64,000 nt of DNA from CAWDXG01 sp963822115 (GCA_963822115.1 CAWGGM010000008.1:682001-746000), one strand, 5' to 3'; shown: positions 18,677-28,021, counted from the stretch's first letter. The notes: generated from the letters alone by a model not told the origin. Numbers and translations are program-made.

Positions 18677-21559
18677 CTACTCGGTCCACTCGACGTCGCT
18701 CGGACCCATGGTCCGGTAGTGCTTGTCGATGTAGGGGATGAGCTCCTTGAACCACTGCTCCATCTTGGGCCCATCCTTGCGCACACTGTCGGTGAAGAAT
18801 GTGCCGCGGATGCACTCGGCCTTGCCGTTCTTGCCCACGCGGCAGCGGCCGTCCACGTACACCATGATCGCCTTGGGCAAACGCATCTCGGACGAGTCGA
18901 GCGAGCTGTTCATCCAGTTCTGCAGGAACACGATGGCCGCCGTCAGGTCCTCCGGCGTCTGCCCGTAGCCGTGCATCAGGTAGATGACGGGGTAGCGCTT
19001 GTCCTTGTTGTTCGCGTTCGCGTAGCCCGGCGGAACGTTCACCCCGACGGGGCCGGTGCGGCCCAGCGAGTCGGTGAACTCGAACTTGCAGCTGCCCGCG
19101 ACCTCGCAATCCGAGGCATTCGGGTCCTGATCCTGCGTCGACGGCTCGTCGAGCGTGCGCGGCGCGTCGGGCCAGCGCGAGCCGATGAAGTAGAGCGCAG
19201 ACTGCAGACGCCGCGTGATGTCGTCCGCCGTCCCCACGTGCTGGCCGGTACCGGACTGGATGTCGGCAGAGGTCGGATCGATCTTGCCGTAGCGCAAGAG
19301 CACGGCGCCGGGCACGGCCTGCCAGTCGGTGAGCCCCGCCTGGTACTGGCCCGGCTCGCCCCACGGCTGGCCCGGAATGCGGTCCCACGAGGTGTAGTAG
19401 TGAACGATGCGCCCGCGCTCGGCCATGGAGCCCATCAGCGCCTGCGCGTCGACCCCGAAATTGAACAGGTCGCGCAGCCCGCCGTCGGTCCAGATGTCCA
19501 TGCGGCGTAGCGCCGCGTCGTCCATCGGCTCCTTCTGGTTGGCGATGGGCCGCTGCTCGAGGATGCTGCGCGAGTCGCGCTTCAGGAACGTCTCGTAGCC
19601 CGGCGCGTAGTCGAACTTGCCGTTGCCCTCGCCGTAGTCGTAGGGGCTGCTCTTCGTGTTCGGCACGCCGTCGAGCCCGACGTCCTTGTACGGCTCGCCC
19701 TTGTCGTAGCGCCAGTTGCCCTCCGTGCCGGACGGGTTGTACTGCGGGTTGTAGTCGTCGCCGTCCGGGTCATCGTTGACGCCGGGCTTGTAGCCAGGCT
19801 CGTCCTTGTCTGCCTTGCCGTCGGTCCCGACATCGTCGAACGGCTCGTGCCCATCGCGGATGATCGGCTCGTTCTCGTCGCGAACGCCGTTGCCGTTGTA
19901 GTCGACGGCCAGCGCCAGCTCGAGCGGGCTGTTGTTGCCGGTCGGCTGCCAGGTGTTCGCGTACGGCGTGAGCTGCGGCTGCTGCGGCGAGCCGTCGCAC
20001 ACCGTGATGACCGGGAAGGTGCCGTTCGGGTTGAACTCGTCGTCGTAGTAGTTGCTCAGCGTGAGGTGGTACTTGCAGCGCTCCGTCGGGCAGTCCTGGT
20101 TGAGCTCCTTTTCCTTCGCCTCGTTCGGGTCACCGCTGATGGGGTCGACCGACACGGCGCACTCGTCACCCGGATGATCGCCCACGACCGTCTTGTCGTC
20201 GGGCGGCACACCGGCGGGCAGGTTGGCGGCCTGCGGGTTGTAGCTGTCCGGGTCGCCGAACATCAGCGCCAGGTCGCGGAAGATCTGCACGTACTCGGAG
20301 CGCGGGAAGCTGCCGCCGTTGCCGTTCTTCGGGTACTCGTACCACCACTGGTTGAAGGTGCAGGGGTGCTCGTAGGGCAGCGGCGCCGGCATCTGGTCCG
20401 GCGCATACGGCGACGTCGTGGGCACGTTGGTGCCGTCGTTGGGCGGGAAGCCCGCGATGTTGTTGTGCTCGATGTAGCCGAGCATCCACGTCCAGTCGAC
20501 GGGGCCGCCGAGCGGCGCAATCACGTCGAACAGCTGGTGGTTGCGCAGGCCGTCCATCGCCGTGCCGCCACCGCCCATCGACACGCCGATGAGCGCGCGA
20601 TGCGTGAGGTGGCGCGTGAACGTCACCGTGCCCGCGTCGCTCTTGACGATCGCCTGGTACGTTCCGAGCCACGGCGCCATGAAGTACAGCTGGTAGCCGT
20701 GCGCATCGTGGACGAAGCGCGGGTCGGCGATCGGAATAGCGCGCGGCTTGGTTGCGTGCGGACCGGAATACGACACCGTCACATGCCGGAGCCGCGCCTT
20801 GGGCGGCATGGCGGCCATGTCGATCGGCAGCGTGAACGGGATCTCGCGCTTGAGCTCCCGGTCGGCGGGAGAGAACGTCACCGCCGGGCCGATCTTCGTA
20901 AAGCCCTTCGGCACCTGATCGGACGCGCACTTGATGGTCGTGTCGAACGGATCGACGTGCCAGAGGAAGCTGCCCGAGTTGGGCTTGGTCGCCCCCTTCT
21001 GCAGGCCGATGGAAGCGCCCTCGAGCCCGCCCGTTCCGCGCACCGTCGTGCCGTCGTCGACCTTCCCCGACCCGCTTCCCGAGCACGCGGCGATGTCCGG
21101 GCTCATCACCTCGACCGGGAGCTTGGCGGTCGCGTTCGTCCCGTCGCCGCGCGGGATACTCGCGGTGATCGTCGCCTTGCCCGCCTTCAGGCCTTTCAGC
21201 TCGACCTTGGCCCCGGGCGTGAGAAGGTCGATCTTCTGCTTGTTCGGTGCCGCAACGACGCTCGCGTTGTCGACCGTGAAGGTGATGTTCGCGGGCTTGC
21301 AGAAGTCCGGCTCGACGTGAACGTCGACCTCGCGAGTTTGATCCGGCGCGAGCACCACGAACTGCGGGTCGATGTGGATCTGTACGGACGAGGGCGACTG
21401 CTGATCGACGGGCTGGCACCACTCGCCAGGCCCCGGTACCGGGTACTTCGTCTTGTTGTTCGACGACTTGCTCGACGAACAGCTCGCCAGCGCCACGAGA
21501 GCGCCGACAAGGCCGAGACCGAAAAAGGAACAAAGCCCCGAACGTCTGGAAAAGCGCAA
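18677..21559 (-). CDS. Large lipoprotein with esterase-fold halves in swapped order
   Basis: A 960-residue predicted lipoprotein; the start is TTG at 21559 with gggag upstream, and the signal ends in LVALASCSSS. Residues about 50-320 look like Ig-like and other beta domains. A nucleophile elbow, RALIGVSMGGGGTAMDGL (Ser327), follows, with LFDVIAPLGGPVDW as in esterase D/feruloyl esterases. Next come about 300 residues with Asp-rich, calcium-loop-like runs (DYNGNGVRDENE at about 550). The last 130 residues hold what is normally the N-terminal half of the same fold: VPPGY, RYPVIYLMHGYGQ (His863-Gly864, oxyanion region), IMVYVDGR and ELIPYIDKHYRT. The usual order is therefore reversed, as in a circular permutation. 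Esterase activity is inferred; the catalytic acid and His were not located. Another reading is two partial hydrolase modules. Confidence 0.7.
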   Translation of the reverse strand: MRFSRRSGLCSFFGLGLVGALVALASCSSSKSSNNKTKYPVPGPGEWCQPVDQQSPSSVQIHIDPQFVVLAPDQTREVDVHVEPDFCKPANITFTVDNASVVAAPNKQKIDLLTPGAKVELKGLKAGKATITASIPRGDGTNATAKLPVEVMSPDIAACSGSGSGKVDDGTTVRGTGGLEGASIGLQKGATKPNSGSFLWHVDPFDTTIKCASDQVPKGFTKIGPAVTFSPADRELKREIPFTLPIDMAAMPPKARLRHVTVSYSGPHATKPRAIPIADPRFVHDAHGYQLYFMAPWLGTYQAIVKSDAGTVTFTRHLTHRALIGVSMGGGGTAMDGLRNHQLFDVIAPLGGPVDWTWMLGYIEHNNIAGFPPNDGTNVPTTSPYAPDQMPAPLPYEHPCTFNQWWYEYPKNGNGGSFPRSEYVQIFRDLALMFGDPDSYNPQAANLPAGVPPDDKTVVGDHPGDECAVSVDPISGDPNEAKEKELNQDCPTERCKYHLTLSNYYDDEFNPNGTFPVITVCDGSPQQPQLTPYANTWQPTGNNSPLELALAVDYNGNGVRDENEPIIRDGHEPFDDVGTDGKADKDEPGYKPGVNDDPDGDDYNPQYNPSGTEGNWRYDKGEPYKDVGLDGVPNTKSSPYDYGEGNGKFDYAPGYETFLKRDSRSILEQRPIANQKEPMDDAALRRMDIWTDGGLRDLFNFGVDAQALMGSMAERGRIVHYYTSWDRIPGQPWGEPGQYQAGLTDWQAVPGAVLLRYGKIDPTSADIQSGTGQHVGTADDITRRLQSALYFIGSRWPDAPRTLDEPSTQDQDPNASDCEVAGSCKFEFTDSLGRTGPVGVNVPPGYANANNKDKRYPVIYLMHGYGQTPEDLTAAIVFLQNWMNSSLDSSEMRLPKAIMVYVDGRCRVGKNGKAECIRGTFFTDSVRKDGPKMEQWFKELIPYIDKHYRTMGPSDVEWTE

Positions 21560-22070
21560 CGTGATCTCCCTTGAAGCCGAGCCGCAAGGTTAGCGGTTCT
21601 GCCGCCTGGTGTCACAACGACGCCGCTCTGGCCTGACGCCCGCGCTTGCACGAGCCGGGTCGGAGCGACGCTGCGCCGCTACGCCGCAGCGCGCCATCGG
21701 CCTCGCACGGCCGCAGGGTCCGTCGTTCTGCGGATGCGCGCAGACAAAAAAAGCGTCCGCGTAGAGGGGCCGGGGGGGGGACAGCCTCGCTCCACGCGGA
21801 CGCGATTGAGGTAGCAGCGCGGGTTCGAAATTGCAAATACGTGCTGCACCCCACGCACTCGCGCACGTCCCCGGAATCGCTCCCGACTTTGCACGAGAGG
21901 AGCCGTCGCATTGCATCCTTGAAAGCCTCCGGGGGCTAAGCTCGTGAGCCGTCATCGAGCTCGAGGGGGATGGGCCGGCTTCCACCCTGTCCTGCGGGCC
22001 ACTCCAGATTCGCACAAAAACGTCCGTAGCCCTACCGGGCGAGCCCAACGGAAGCGGCCGCGCCCTGCCC
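21560..22070. other. Intergenic region of about 510 bases
   Basis: No convincing protein gene is seen between the two large minus-strand genes. Several short open frames exist on both strands but run through the strong hairpin at 21746-21803 and resemble no family. A ggttcgaa string at about 21822 recalls a tRNA T-loop, but no cloverleaf can be drawn around it. The interval 21804-22070 is a possible 3' untranslated region or small RNA locus ending at the terminator. Confidence 0.5.
21746..21803 (-). terminator. Strong Rho-independent terminator, minus strand
   Basis: Read on the minus strand, a 14-bp stem (arms 21790-21803 and 21753-21766, one G-U pair) with a 23-base C-rich loop is followed directly by seven U residues (21752-21746). 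This is an exceptionally clear intrinsic terminator in such GC-rich DNA. It lies about 270 bases past the stop of the 22071-25169 gene and may end that transcript or a small RNA in between. Confidence 0.85.
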
Positions 22071-25000
22071 CTAGCGCATGCAGCGGAAGCCCCAGCGCTC
22101 GCCACCGCCGCGCCCGCTCACGACCAGCGTCATGGTCGGTCTGCCTGCCGACCACGTGGCAACGCCACCGGCTGGCGGTCGCAGATGCCGGGGCACGGGC
22201 GAGTCGGCGTCCGCGGCAAGCGCGTCGATGCAGAGTCCGCGCGCACTGGCCACGAGCCGCGCCGCGACGTGCTGAACGCGCAACGGGTCCGCGTCGCCGA
22301 CGAAGTCCATGTAGGGCGAGACGGGCGGCTCGGCCTCGATCAGCCAGCCGTCACTGTCGTCATCGCCGCAGGGCGGCGCCGAGGCGAGCAGGGCAGGCGT
22401 CAGCTCGAGCGGCGCGCCAGCGCGGTGCGTCCGCAGATCGATCGGATAGACGTACCAGCTCGTCGACGAGCCTCTTAGCGTGCGCGCCTCTGCCAGGATG
22501 CCGAGAGCATCGCCACGAGCGCTGCGCACGAGCCGGCTGGTCATCATTCCAGTACGTGACGCCACGCGCAGCGGATAGCTCCCCAGCAGCGACAGGCGAC
22601 TGCCTTCGATACGGTACACGCGGAACTCGCTCGAGCCGTACTGGAACCCGATGTACCAGGAGCTGCCCAGCTTGACGACGCCTGCGAGGCTGCCGAACGA
22701 CTGGGTCTTGGTAGCCTTGACCCGTATCGCCGATCGGCCCTGCTCCACCAGGAACAATTCCTGCTTGGCCGGCGTGGTGACGAGCAGTGCGCCGGCTCGC
22801 CCCGACGGGTCGAGCATCGTGGCCCAGTTGGCCGAAGCGCCGTAGCTGCCGAGCCCGAACGCCAGCGCGGCCTGCGACATGTCATCCCAGGGGCTGCGTG
22901 AGGGCGCAGTCGACCAGATGGCGTGGTCGACGCTGAAGCGGTCCAGAACACGCACCTGGAAATGCCCCACACGGTGCCAGCTCGCGCCGCGTGCTCCCCA
23001 CACGTAGCCGTGCACCTTCACGGTCTTGTACTCCGTCCCGGTGTCGAACCCGACGGCATCGGCGGCCTTGCTCGGCGGCGCTTGCCCCAGGAAGGGCTTC
23101 CAGTCCGTGCTCTGCAGCGAGTCGGGGCTCGGCAGCGCGCCGTAGCGTGACGGCGGCGGCGAAGCGAAGCGGTGACGCCGCGGGCGCGGCGGACGCGGCG
23201 CGACGTGCTCGCCCTCGTGCTCGCCGCTAGCTGCACAGGAAAGCAGCCAGCGGCCGCCGCCGCTCGCCGGAAGCACCGTGGGCGCCGCCGGGTCGGCGAC
23301 AGAGAGCTTCGACTTCTGCGCGTGAGGGCCGCGCCAGCCGACGCGCAACCACGATCCGAACGCACAGCCAACGCGCGAGCAACCGCGCGGGCCCTCGGCG
23401 GAAGCGACTCGCGACGACGAGCTCGTCGAACCGGCCGGCAGCTCGACCTCGCGCCACTCGAAACCGCCGTCCACGGTCTCGGCGGCGAGCCCGTTGTCTC
23501 CGACCGACAGCGCGAGCGTACCGGACAGCATGCTGCGGTCGATATCGTTCTCCATCTTGCCGACCTCGAGCTTGCCGTCGAGATGAAGCCGCACACCGAC
23601 GAACGGACCGCCGGCGGCGACCCACCCGGCGAGCTCGCCCGGCTTCCGTTCGACGAAGCCGTCGAGCCACAACCCCTTGGACAGCAGCGCCAACGTCGGT
23701 GTGCTCGCCTTGGCCGGCATGCGGATTTTCACGCTCTTCGCGTTGCCCGCACGGTCGATCACCACGAGCAGTCCCGGCGCGCCGAGGCGCGGCGGAACGA
23801 TCACCGCGACGCGCCCGTCGTCCAGCGCCACCACACGCTCGACACCGAGGTCGCCCTTGACGTGGATCTCGCGCAGCGTGCCACTCTGTGACCGGATGCA
23901 GTACGCGCCCAGGTTGTCGCGCGCATGTCCGTCGCAGGTGCCGCGGATCACGAGCGCGCCGTTGCCGCTTGCCGCCACGTAGCGCGGCTCGTCGAAGGAC
24001 AGCACCGGTTCGAGCGACAGCGGCGGCTTGAAGGCGTAGACAACCGTCTTGCCCTGGTCCTGGCCGCACACGAAACCGAACGAACGGCCCAGCTCGATGC
24101 CGTCGCAGGTGCTCCCGCGCGCAAACGCATCCTCCTTCACGTCGAGCAGCGCGCCGTCGGAGAGCCGTACGCGGCCCAGGGCGCCGTTGGCGGCGACCAC
24201 GGCGCTCTGTTTCGAGTCCGGGAAGCCGCGCAGCACCGCCAGGTCGAGAGGCCGCCGTCCCAACGGTCCGGGCGGCGGCGCCGAGGAGGGCTTCGACGCG
24301 TCCCCGTCCGACTCGACCCAGCCCACCTGCGAGCCCTCTTCGGCGTCGCGGAACATCGATTCACGGTCGCCCGAGCCCTCGTGCTTCCTCAGCACGCCCG
24401 ACGGCTCGAGCACGTAGCTGCCGCCCGCCAGACGAATCCCGATCCCGCCATGCTCGACCGTCAGGCCGTAGGTTTTCTGCGAGGTGACCTGGTGCCAGCT
24501 CGCGCCGGCGTCGAAGGTCGCGAGCACGCCGCGGTACGGCACTTCCACCGCACCCGTCCATGCGTCGGCGATGGCCATGGCGCCGTAGCCCGGCGAAGGC
24601 GGCAGCGCGCCGGCATCGCTGACCTTGCCGGTGCGCGCGTCGATAGCGACGACGTGGCGGGTCGTCCGATCGATCAGATACAGCCGGTCGAAACCTGCGA
24701 CGACGCGCGCAACGTTGAAGTCCACGTTGGCCAGCGGCTCGAGCGACCCCGTCCAGCTCTTCGAACGCCAGACGAGCGTCGTGTTCGACGAATGGACGTA
24801 GAACACGTAGCCGTGACCCAGCCGGCGCGGCAGCTTCAACGTGCGCACCGGCTGCGCCGGCGGGAGCAGCTGCTCTGCACGCTCGATGGAACCGTCGGGA
24901 TGCGTGAGCAAGCGCATGCCGTGCGCCACCAGACGCACCGTGCCGTCGTCGTCGCGCTTCACGTAGCTGATGGATGACGCATCGGCCACGGCCACCAGAT

Positions 25001-25169
25001 GCGCCGGCGAGATGAAGCGCGGTGCGGTCGGAGCCACGGCCTTGGCGCCAGCGGCGTGCTGCGCGGGCACCGCTGGCCGATGCGCGCCGCACCCGGACCC
25101 GCCGAGCGCGACAGCCGCGAGGGCGGAACCAGCGCGCGCGAGACGGCGCAGGACTCTGGGCCGGAGCAT
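22071..25169 (-). CDS. Very large predicted lipoprotein, beta-propeller-like, function unknown
   Basis: A 1032-residue protein with an Arg-rich n-region, a hydrophobic stretch and a lipobox ending in GGSGCG near residue 28. The body is rich in short beta strands with recurrent patterns such as VVAGFDRLYLIDRTTRHVVA, VVALDDGRVAVIVPPR and FGLGSYGASANWATMLD, suggesting one or more beta-propellers; MAIADAWTGAVEVPYRGVLATFDAGASW resembles an exo-alpha-sialidase/BNR-type Asp-box blade. No catalytic residues can be named. Similar giant lipoproteins are common in Polyangia and are presumed to be cell-surface proteins. The start ATG at 25169 is the first in-frame codon before the signal peptide. Confidence 0.72.
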   Translation of the reverse strand: MLRPRVLRRLARAGSALAAVALGGSGCGAHRPAVPAQHAAGAKAVAPTAPRFISPAHLVAVADASSISYVKRDDDGTVRLVAHGMRLLTHPDGSIERAEQLLPPAQPVRTLKLPRRLGHGYVFYVHSSNTTLVWRSKSWTGSLEPLANVDFNVARVVAGFDRLYLIDRTTRHVVAIDARTGKVSDAGALPPSPGYGAMAIADAWTGAVEVPYRGVLATFDAGASWHQVTSQKTYGLTVEHGGIGIRLAGGSYVLEPSGVLRKHEGSGDRESMFRDAEEGSQVGWVESDGDASKPSSAPPPGPLGRRPLDLAVLRGFPDSKQSAVVAANGALGRVRLSDGALLDVKEDAFARGSTCDGIELGRSFGFVCGQDQGKTVVYAFKPPLSLEPVLSFDEPRYVAASGNGALVIRGTCDGHARDNLGAYCIRSQSGTLREIHVKGDLGVERVVALDDGRVAVIVPPRLGAPGLLVVIDRAGNAKSVKIRMPAKASTPTLALLSKGLWLDGFVERKPGELAGWVAAGGPFVGVRLHLDGKLEVGKMENDIDRSMLSGTLALSVGDNGLAAETVDGGFEWREVELPAGSTSSSSRVASAEGPRGCSRVGCAFGSWLRVGWRGPHAQKSKLSVADPAAPTVLPASGGGRWLLSCAASGEHEGEHVAPRPPRPRRHRFASPPPSRYGALPSPDSLQSTDWKPFLGQAPPSKAADAVGFDTGTEYKTVKVHGYVWGARGASWHRVGHFQVRVLDRFSVDHAIWSTAPSRSPWDDMSQAALAFGLGSYGASANWATMLDPSGRAGALLVTTPAKQELFLVEQGRSAIRVKATKTQSFGSLAGVVKLGSSWYIGFQYGSSEFRVYRIEGSRLSLLGSYPLRVASRTGMMTSRLVRSARGDALGILAEARTLRGSSTSWYVYPIDLRTHRAGAPLELTPALLASAPPCGDDDSDGWLIEAEPPVSPYMDFVGDADPLRVQHVAARLVASARGLCIDALAADADSPVPRHLRPPAGGVATWSAGRPTMTLVVSGRGGGERWGFRCMR

Positions 25170-25278
25170 CCCCGCGAGCCTAGCATCGCTTGCGCGCGGT
25201 CCCCCCTGGTCCTAGCGTTGGGCCGGTTACCGGGGCCGGCCGGACGGGCTTGTCCCGACATCAGGAGAAGACACCCTC

Positions 25279-26277
25279 ATGAGCAGCGTAGTAGCCGTCG
25301 CAGGCGCGACCGGCGCCGTAGGGCGCGAGATGCTCCGCACACTGGAGCGCAGGAACTTCCCGGCCGAGCGCGTGATCGCGCTCGCCTCGGAGCGCTCGGC
25401 AGGGCAGAAGCTGCCCTTCCGCGGCGGCGAGCTGACCGTCGACAAGCTCGGTCCCGACTCGTTCAAGGGTGTGGACATCGCGCTGTTCAGCGCGGGTGCT
25501 TCGGTGTCGCGCGAGTTCTCGCCCGTCGCGGCGGCGAGCGGTGCGGTCGTCATCGACAACTCCAGCGCCTGGCGCAGCGATGACCAGTGCCCGCTGGTCG
25601 TCCCCGAGGTGAACCCCGACGCCATCGAGAACCGCCCCAAGGGCATCATCGCCAACCCGAACTGCAGCACCATCCAGATGGTGGTCGCGCTGGGGCCGCT
25701 GCACGACGCCGCGCGCCTGAAGCGCATCGTGGTGTCGACCTACCAGGCTACCAGCGGAAAGGGGCACAAGGCCGTCGCTGAGCTCGAGGGGCAGATCAAG
25801 GCAATCGCCGCGGGCACCGAGCCCGAGGTTCGCGTGTTCCCCAAGCAGATGGCGATGAACGTGCTGTCCGACTGGAAGCCGGGCAAGGACGGCTACTCGG
25901 AAGAAGAGCTGAAGCTGGTCAACGAGACCCGCAAGATCTTCGGCGACCCGAGCATCCTCGTCACCCCCACCTGCGTGCGCGTGCCGGTGGTCAATGGTCA
26001 CTCCGAGGCCGTCTACGTCGAGTTCCACCAGCCGCTCACCGCGGCGCGCGCACGCGAGCTCCTGTCCGGCGCGCCGGGCATCGTGCTCGTCGACGGCGAG
26101 TACACCCCTGGCGGCGAGCCGCAGCCGCTGATGGCCGCGGATACGGACCCGGTCTACGTCGGCCGCGTCCGCGACGACCTGGCCGTGCCCGGCGCCATCA
26201 ACCTGTGGGTCGTGGCGGACAACCTGCGAAAAGGGGCCGCGCTCAACGCCGTGCAGATCGCGGAGCTCCTCAAGTGA
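25279..26277 (+). CDS. asd: Aspartate-semialdehyde dehydrogenase
   Basis: A 332-residue NADP-dependent enzyme converting aspartyl phosphate to aspartate semialdehyde for lysine, threonine, methionine and diaminopimelate synthesis. It shows the dinucleotide-binding GATGAVGREML (9-19), the catalytic Cys129 in NPNCSTIQMV, and the later LVTPTCVRVPVVNGHSEAV with the substrate and acid/base residues. Length is usual. The ribosome-binding site aggaga lies upstream of the ATG at 25279. The stop overlaps the start of thyX by four bases (GTGA), so the two are co-transcribed and probably translationally coupled. Confidence 0.97.
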   Translation: MSSVVAVAGATGAVGREMLRTLERRNFPAERVIALASERSAGQKLPFRGGELTVDKLGPDSFKGVDIALFSAGASVSREFSPVAAASGAVVIDNSSAWRSDDQCPLVVPEVNPDAIENRPKGIIANPNCSTIQMVVALGPLHDAARLKRIVVSTYQATSGKGHKAVAELEGQIKAIAAGTEPEVRVFPKQMAMNVLSDWKPGKDGYSEEELKLVNETRKIFGDPSILVTPTCVRVPVVNGHSEAVYVEFHQPLTAARARELLSGAPGIVLVDGEYTPGGEPQPLMAADTDPVYVGRVRDDLAVPGAINLWVVADNLRKGAALNAVQIAELLK

Positions 26278-27266
26278 GCTCGAAGCGGCCGACCTCGCCC
26301 GGCGCCGAGGAGATCCTCGGCCTGTACTTCCCCGTGCTCGACCACGGCTTCGTGTCGCTCGTCGACTACATGGGCACCGACGAGTGCATCGAGCGCGCCG
26401 CCCGCGTCAGCTACGGCTACGGCACCCGCAAGGCCAGCCAGACCCGCGGCCTGCTCCGCTACCTGCGCCGCCACCTGCACACCACGCCCAGCGAGATGGT
26501 CGAGCTCAAGTTCCACTGCTGCATGCCGATGTTCATCGCGCGGCAGTGGATCCGTCACCGTACGGCCAGCGTCAACGAGTACTCGGGTAGGTACTCCTTG
26601 ATGCCCATGCTCTTCCACACGCCCACGGCCGAGCAGCTGCAGACGCAGAGCCGGCAGAACAACCAGGGGCGGAGCGGGCAGCCGGTGGACGACGCGATGT
26701 ACCGCGAGGCGCTGGAGCGCTGGGAGCGCATCCGGAAAGAGAGCGCGAGCGCGTACGAGTGGATGACCTCGCACGACGTGGCGCGCGAGCTGGCGCGCAT
26801 CGATCTGCCGCTTTCGACCTACACGCAGTGGTACTGGAAGATCGATCTGCACAACCTGCTGCACTTCCTCAAGCTGCGCGTCGACTCGCACGCGCAGTGG
26901 GAGATCCAGGAGTACGGCCGCGTGATGGCGGGCATGCTCAAGCGCGTCGCGCCGCAGAGCTACGAGGCGTGGATCGACTACGACGTGTGCGGCACGCGCA
27001 TGAGCCGCATGGAGCTCGACGCCCTGCGACGCCTGGTGAGCGCGAGCGAGGACAGCTTCAGCGCGCAGAGCGGCGCGTCGCTCGACGCCGGCGCACTGAA
27101 AGAGCTCGGCCTGAGCAAGCGCGAAGTGCGCGAGCTGGTCGAAAAGCTCGGCCCCGGCGAGCAGCCGGACTTCGAGCTCGACCTGTCGAAAGCGAAGAGC
27201 GCCGAGGAGTTCGCCGAGCGCTTCGCGAAAGCCGTCCCCAACGTCGACAAGACGCCGAGCGACTAG
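26274..27266 (+). CDS. thyX: Flavin-dependent thymidylate synthase
   Basis: A 330-residue ThyX that makes dTMP from dUMP using FAD and methylenetetrahydrofolate. The signature RHRxxSxNExSxRY is present as RHRTASVNEYSGRYS at about 97-111, preceded by FIARQWIRHR. The GTG at 26274 overlaps the asd stop; the coding frame fits from there. Bacterial ThyX proteins are often 220-260 residues; this one has an extra C-terminal stretch of about 70 acidic and helical residues (KELGLSKREVRELVEKLG and after). Some myxobacterial ThyX proteins are known to be longer, so this need not be unusual. Use of ThyX suggests the classical ThyA may be absent, which cannot be tested here. Confidence 0.95.
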   Translation: MSSKRPTSPGAEEILGLYFPVLDHGFVSLVDYMGTDECIERAARVSYGYGTRKASQTRGLLRYLRRHLHTTPSEMVELKFHCCMPMFIARQWIRHRTASVNEYSGRYSLMPMLFHTPTAEQLQTQSRQNNQGRSGQPVDDAMYREALERWERIRKESASAYEWMTSHDVARELARIDLPLSTYTQWYWKIDLHNLLHFLKLRVDSHAQWEIQEYGRVMAGMLKRVAPQSYEAWIDYDVCGTRMSRMELDALRRLVSASEDSFSAQSGASLDAGALKELGLSKREVRELVEKLGPGEQPDFELDLSKAKSAEEFAERFAKAVPNVDKTPSD

Positions 27267-27427
27267 TGCCGCGTTTCCATCGACTTGATGGGTAGGTGTC
27301 AGTGTCAACAGGTAAGCGGGGTTCCGTCAGGACTCCGCTGCTTGCCGGCACAGCCTGCGGGCTGCGGCGACGGGCAGGGCGCGCCTGCTCTGGTACCTGC
27401 TTGGGTGCGCCCCTGTAGAACGACGGG

Positions 27428-27868
27428 CTAGAAGCGGGCCGCGACGTAGACGCCGTAGCTGCCCTTGACGTTCGGACGCAGGACGACGGTCGAGTGGCTA
27501 TCGCCGGCGAGCGCGTGTTTGGTGGGCAGCAGGCGGACGGCCATCGCGGGCGCGCCGGGCACCTGGATGTCCTTCGTGATCACCAGCGACGCGAACATCC
27601 TGTGGTAGCTGCAGCTCGACCCGACCGGGCATGTCTTCGGCGAAGGTAGGTGCCGGGCCTGGGCCGGCAGCCGCTTCTCCTCCGCCTTCGTAGGCTGTTC
27701 CGCCGCGACCAGCGCGACGGAGGCCTCGAAAGCGGAGGAGGCGCCGGTTGCCTTCATCGGGAGAGCGATGCGGAGCTTGGCCTTCTTTGCGGCAGGGCCC
27801 TGGGCAAACGCCGGGACCGCGACGGCGACAACCGCCAGTGCCGGGAGAAAACGACCGATTCGCACCAC
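27428..27868 (-). CDS. Small secreted protein, unknown
   Basis: A 146-residue protein with a clean Sec signal peptide (VRIGRFLPALAVVAVAVPAFAQG, cleavage after AFA) when started at the GTG at 27868; a second GTG follows at 27865. The longer open frame up to 27958 adds residues that look non-coding. The mature part has a Lys/Ala-rich start, a CPVGSSCSYHRMF segment with two Cys, and alternating strands (FASLVITKDIQV, HSTVVLRPNVKGSYGVYVA) that suggest a small beta-sandwich. No family recognised. It is divergent from nadA and convergent with thyX. Confidence 0.65.
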   Translation of the reverse strand: MVRIGRFLPALAVVAVAVPAFAQGPAAKKAKLRIALPMKATGASSAFEASVALVAAEQPTKAEEKRLPAQARHLPSPKTCPVGSSCSYHRMFASLVITKDIQVPGAPAMAVRLLPTKHALAGDSHSTVVLRPNVKGSYGVYVAARF

Positions 27869-28021
27869 GGTCTCACAATGCGCTGCGAGAAAACGTCGAT
27901 CAAGCGTTAACTGCCTGAAATCCCTCGGCTTGTGGGGGCTTGTCCCACCTCGGGGCACTTCGCCCTACGGTGACGTTGTGGATGGTACAAGCCCGGCTTC
28001 CGCCCTATAGATCGAGCGATC

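Noticed and set aside
19847..21574. 575-residue plus-strand frame opposite the permuted esterase gene
   Set aside because: Arg/Val/His-rich antisense composition; the minus-strand product has a signal peptide and domains.
21815..21840. tRNA-like T-loop string ggttcgaa
   Set aside because: No acceptor, D or anticodon stem can be folded around it on either strand.
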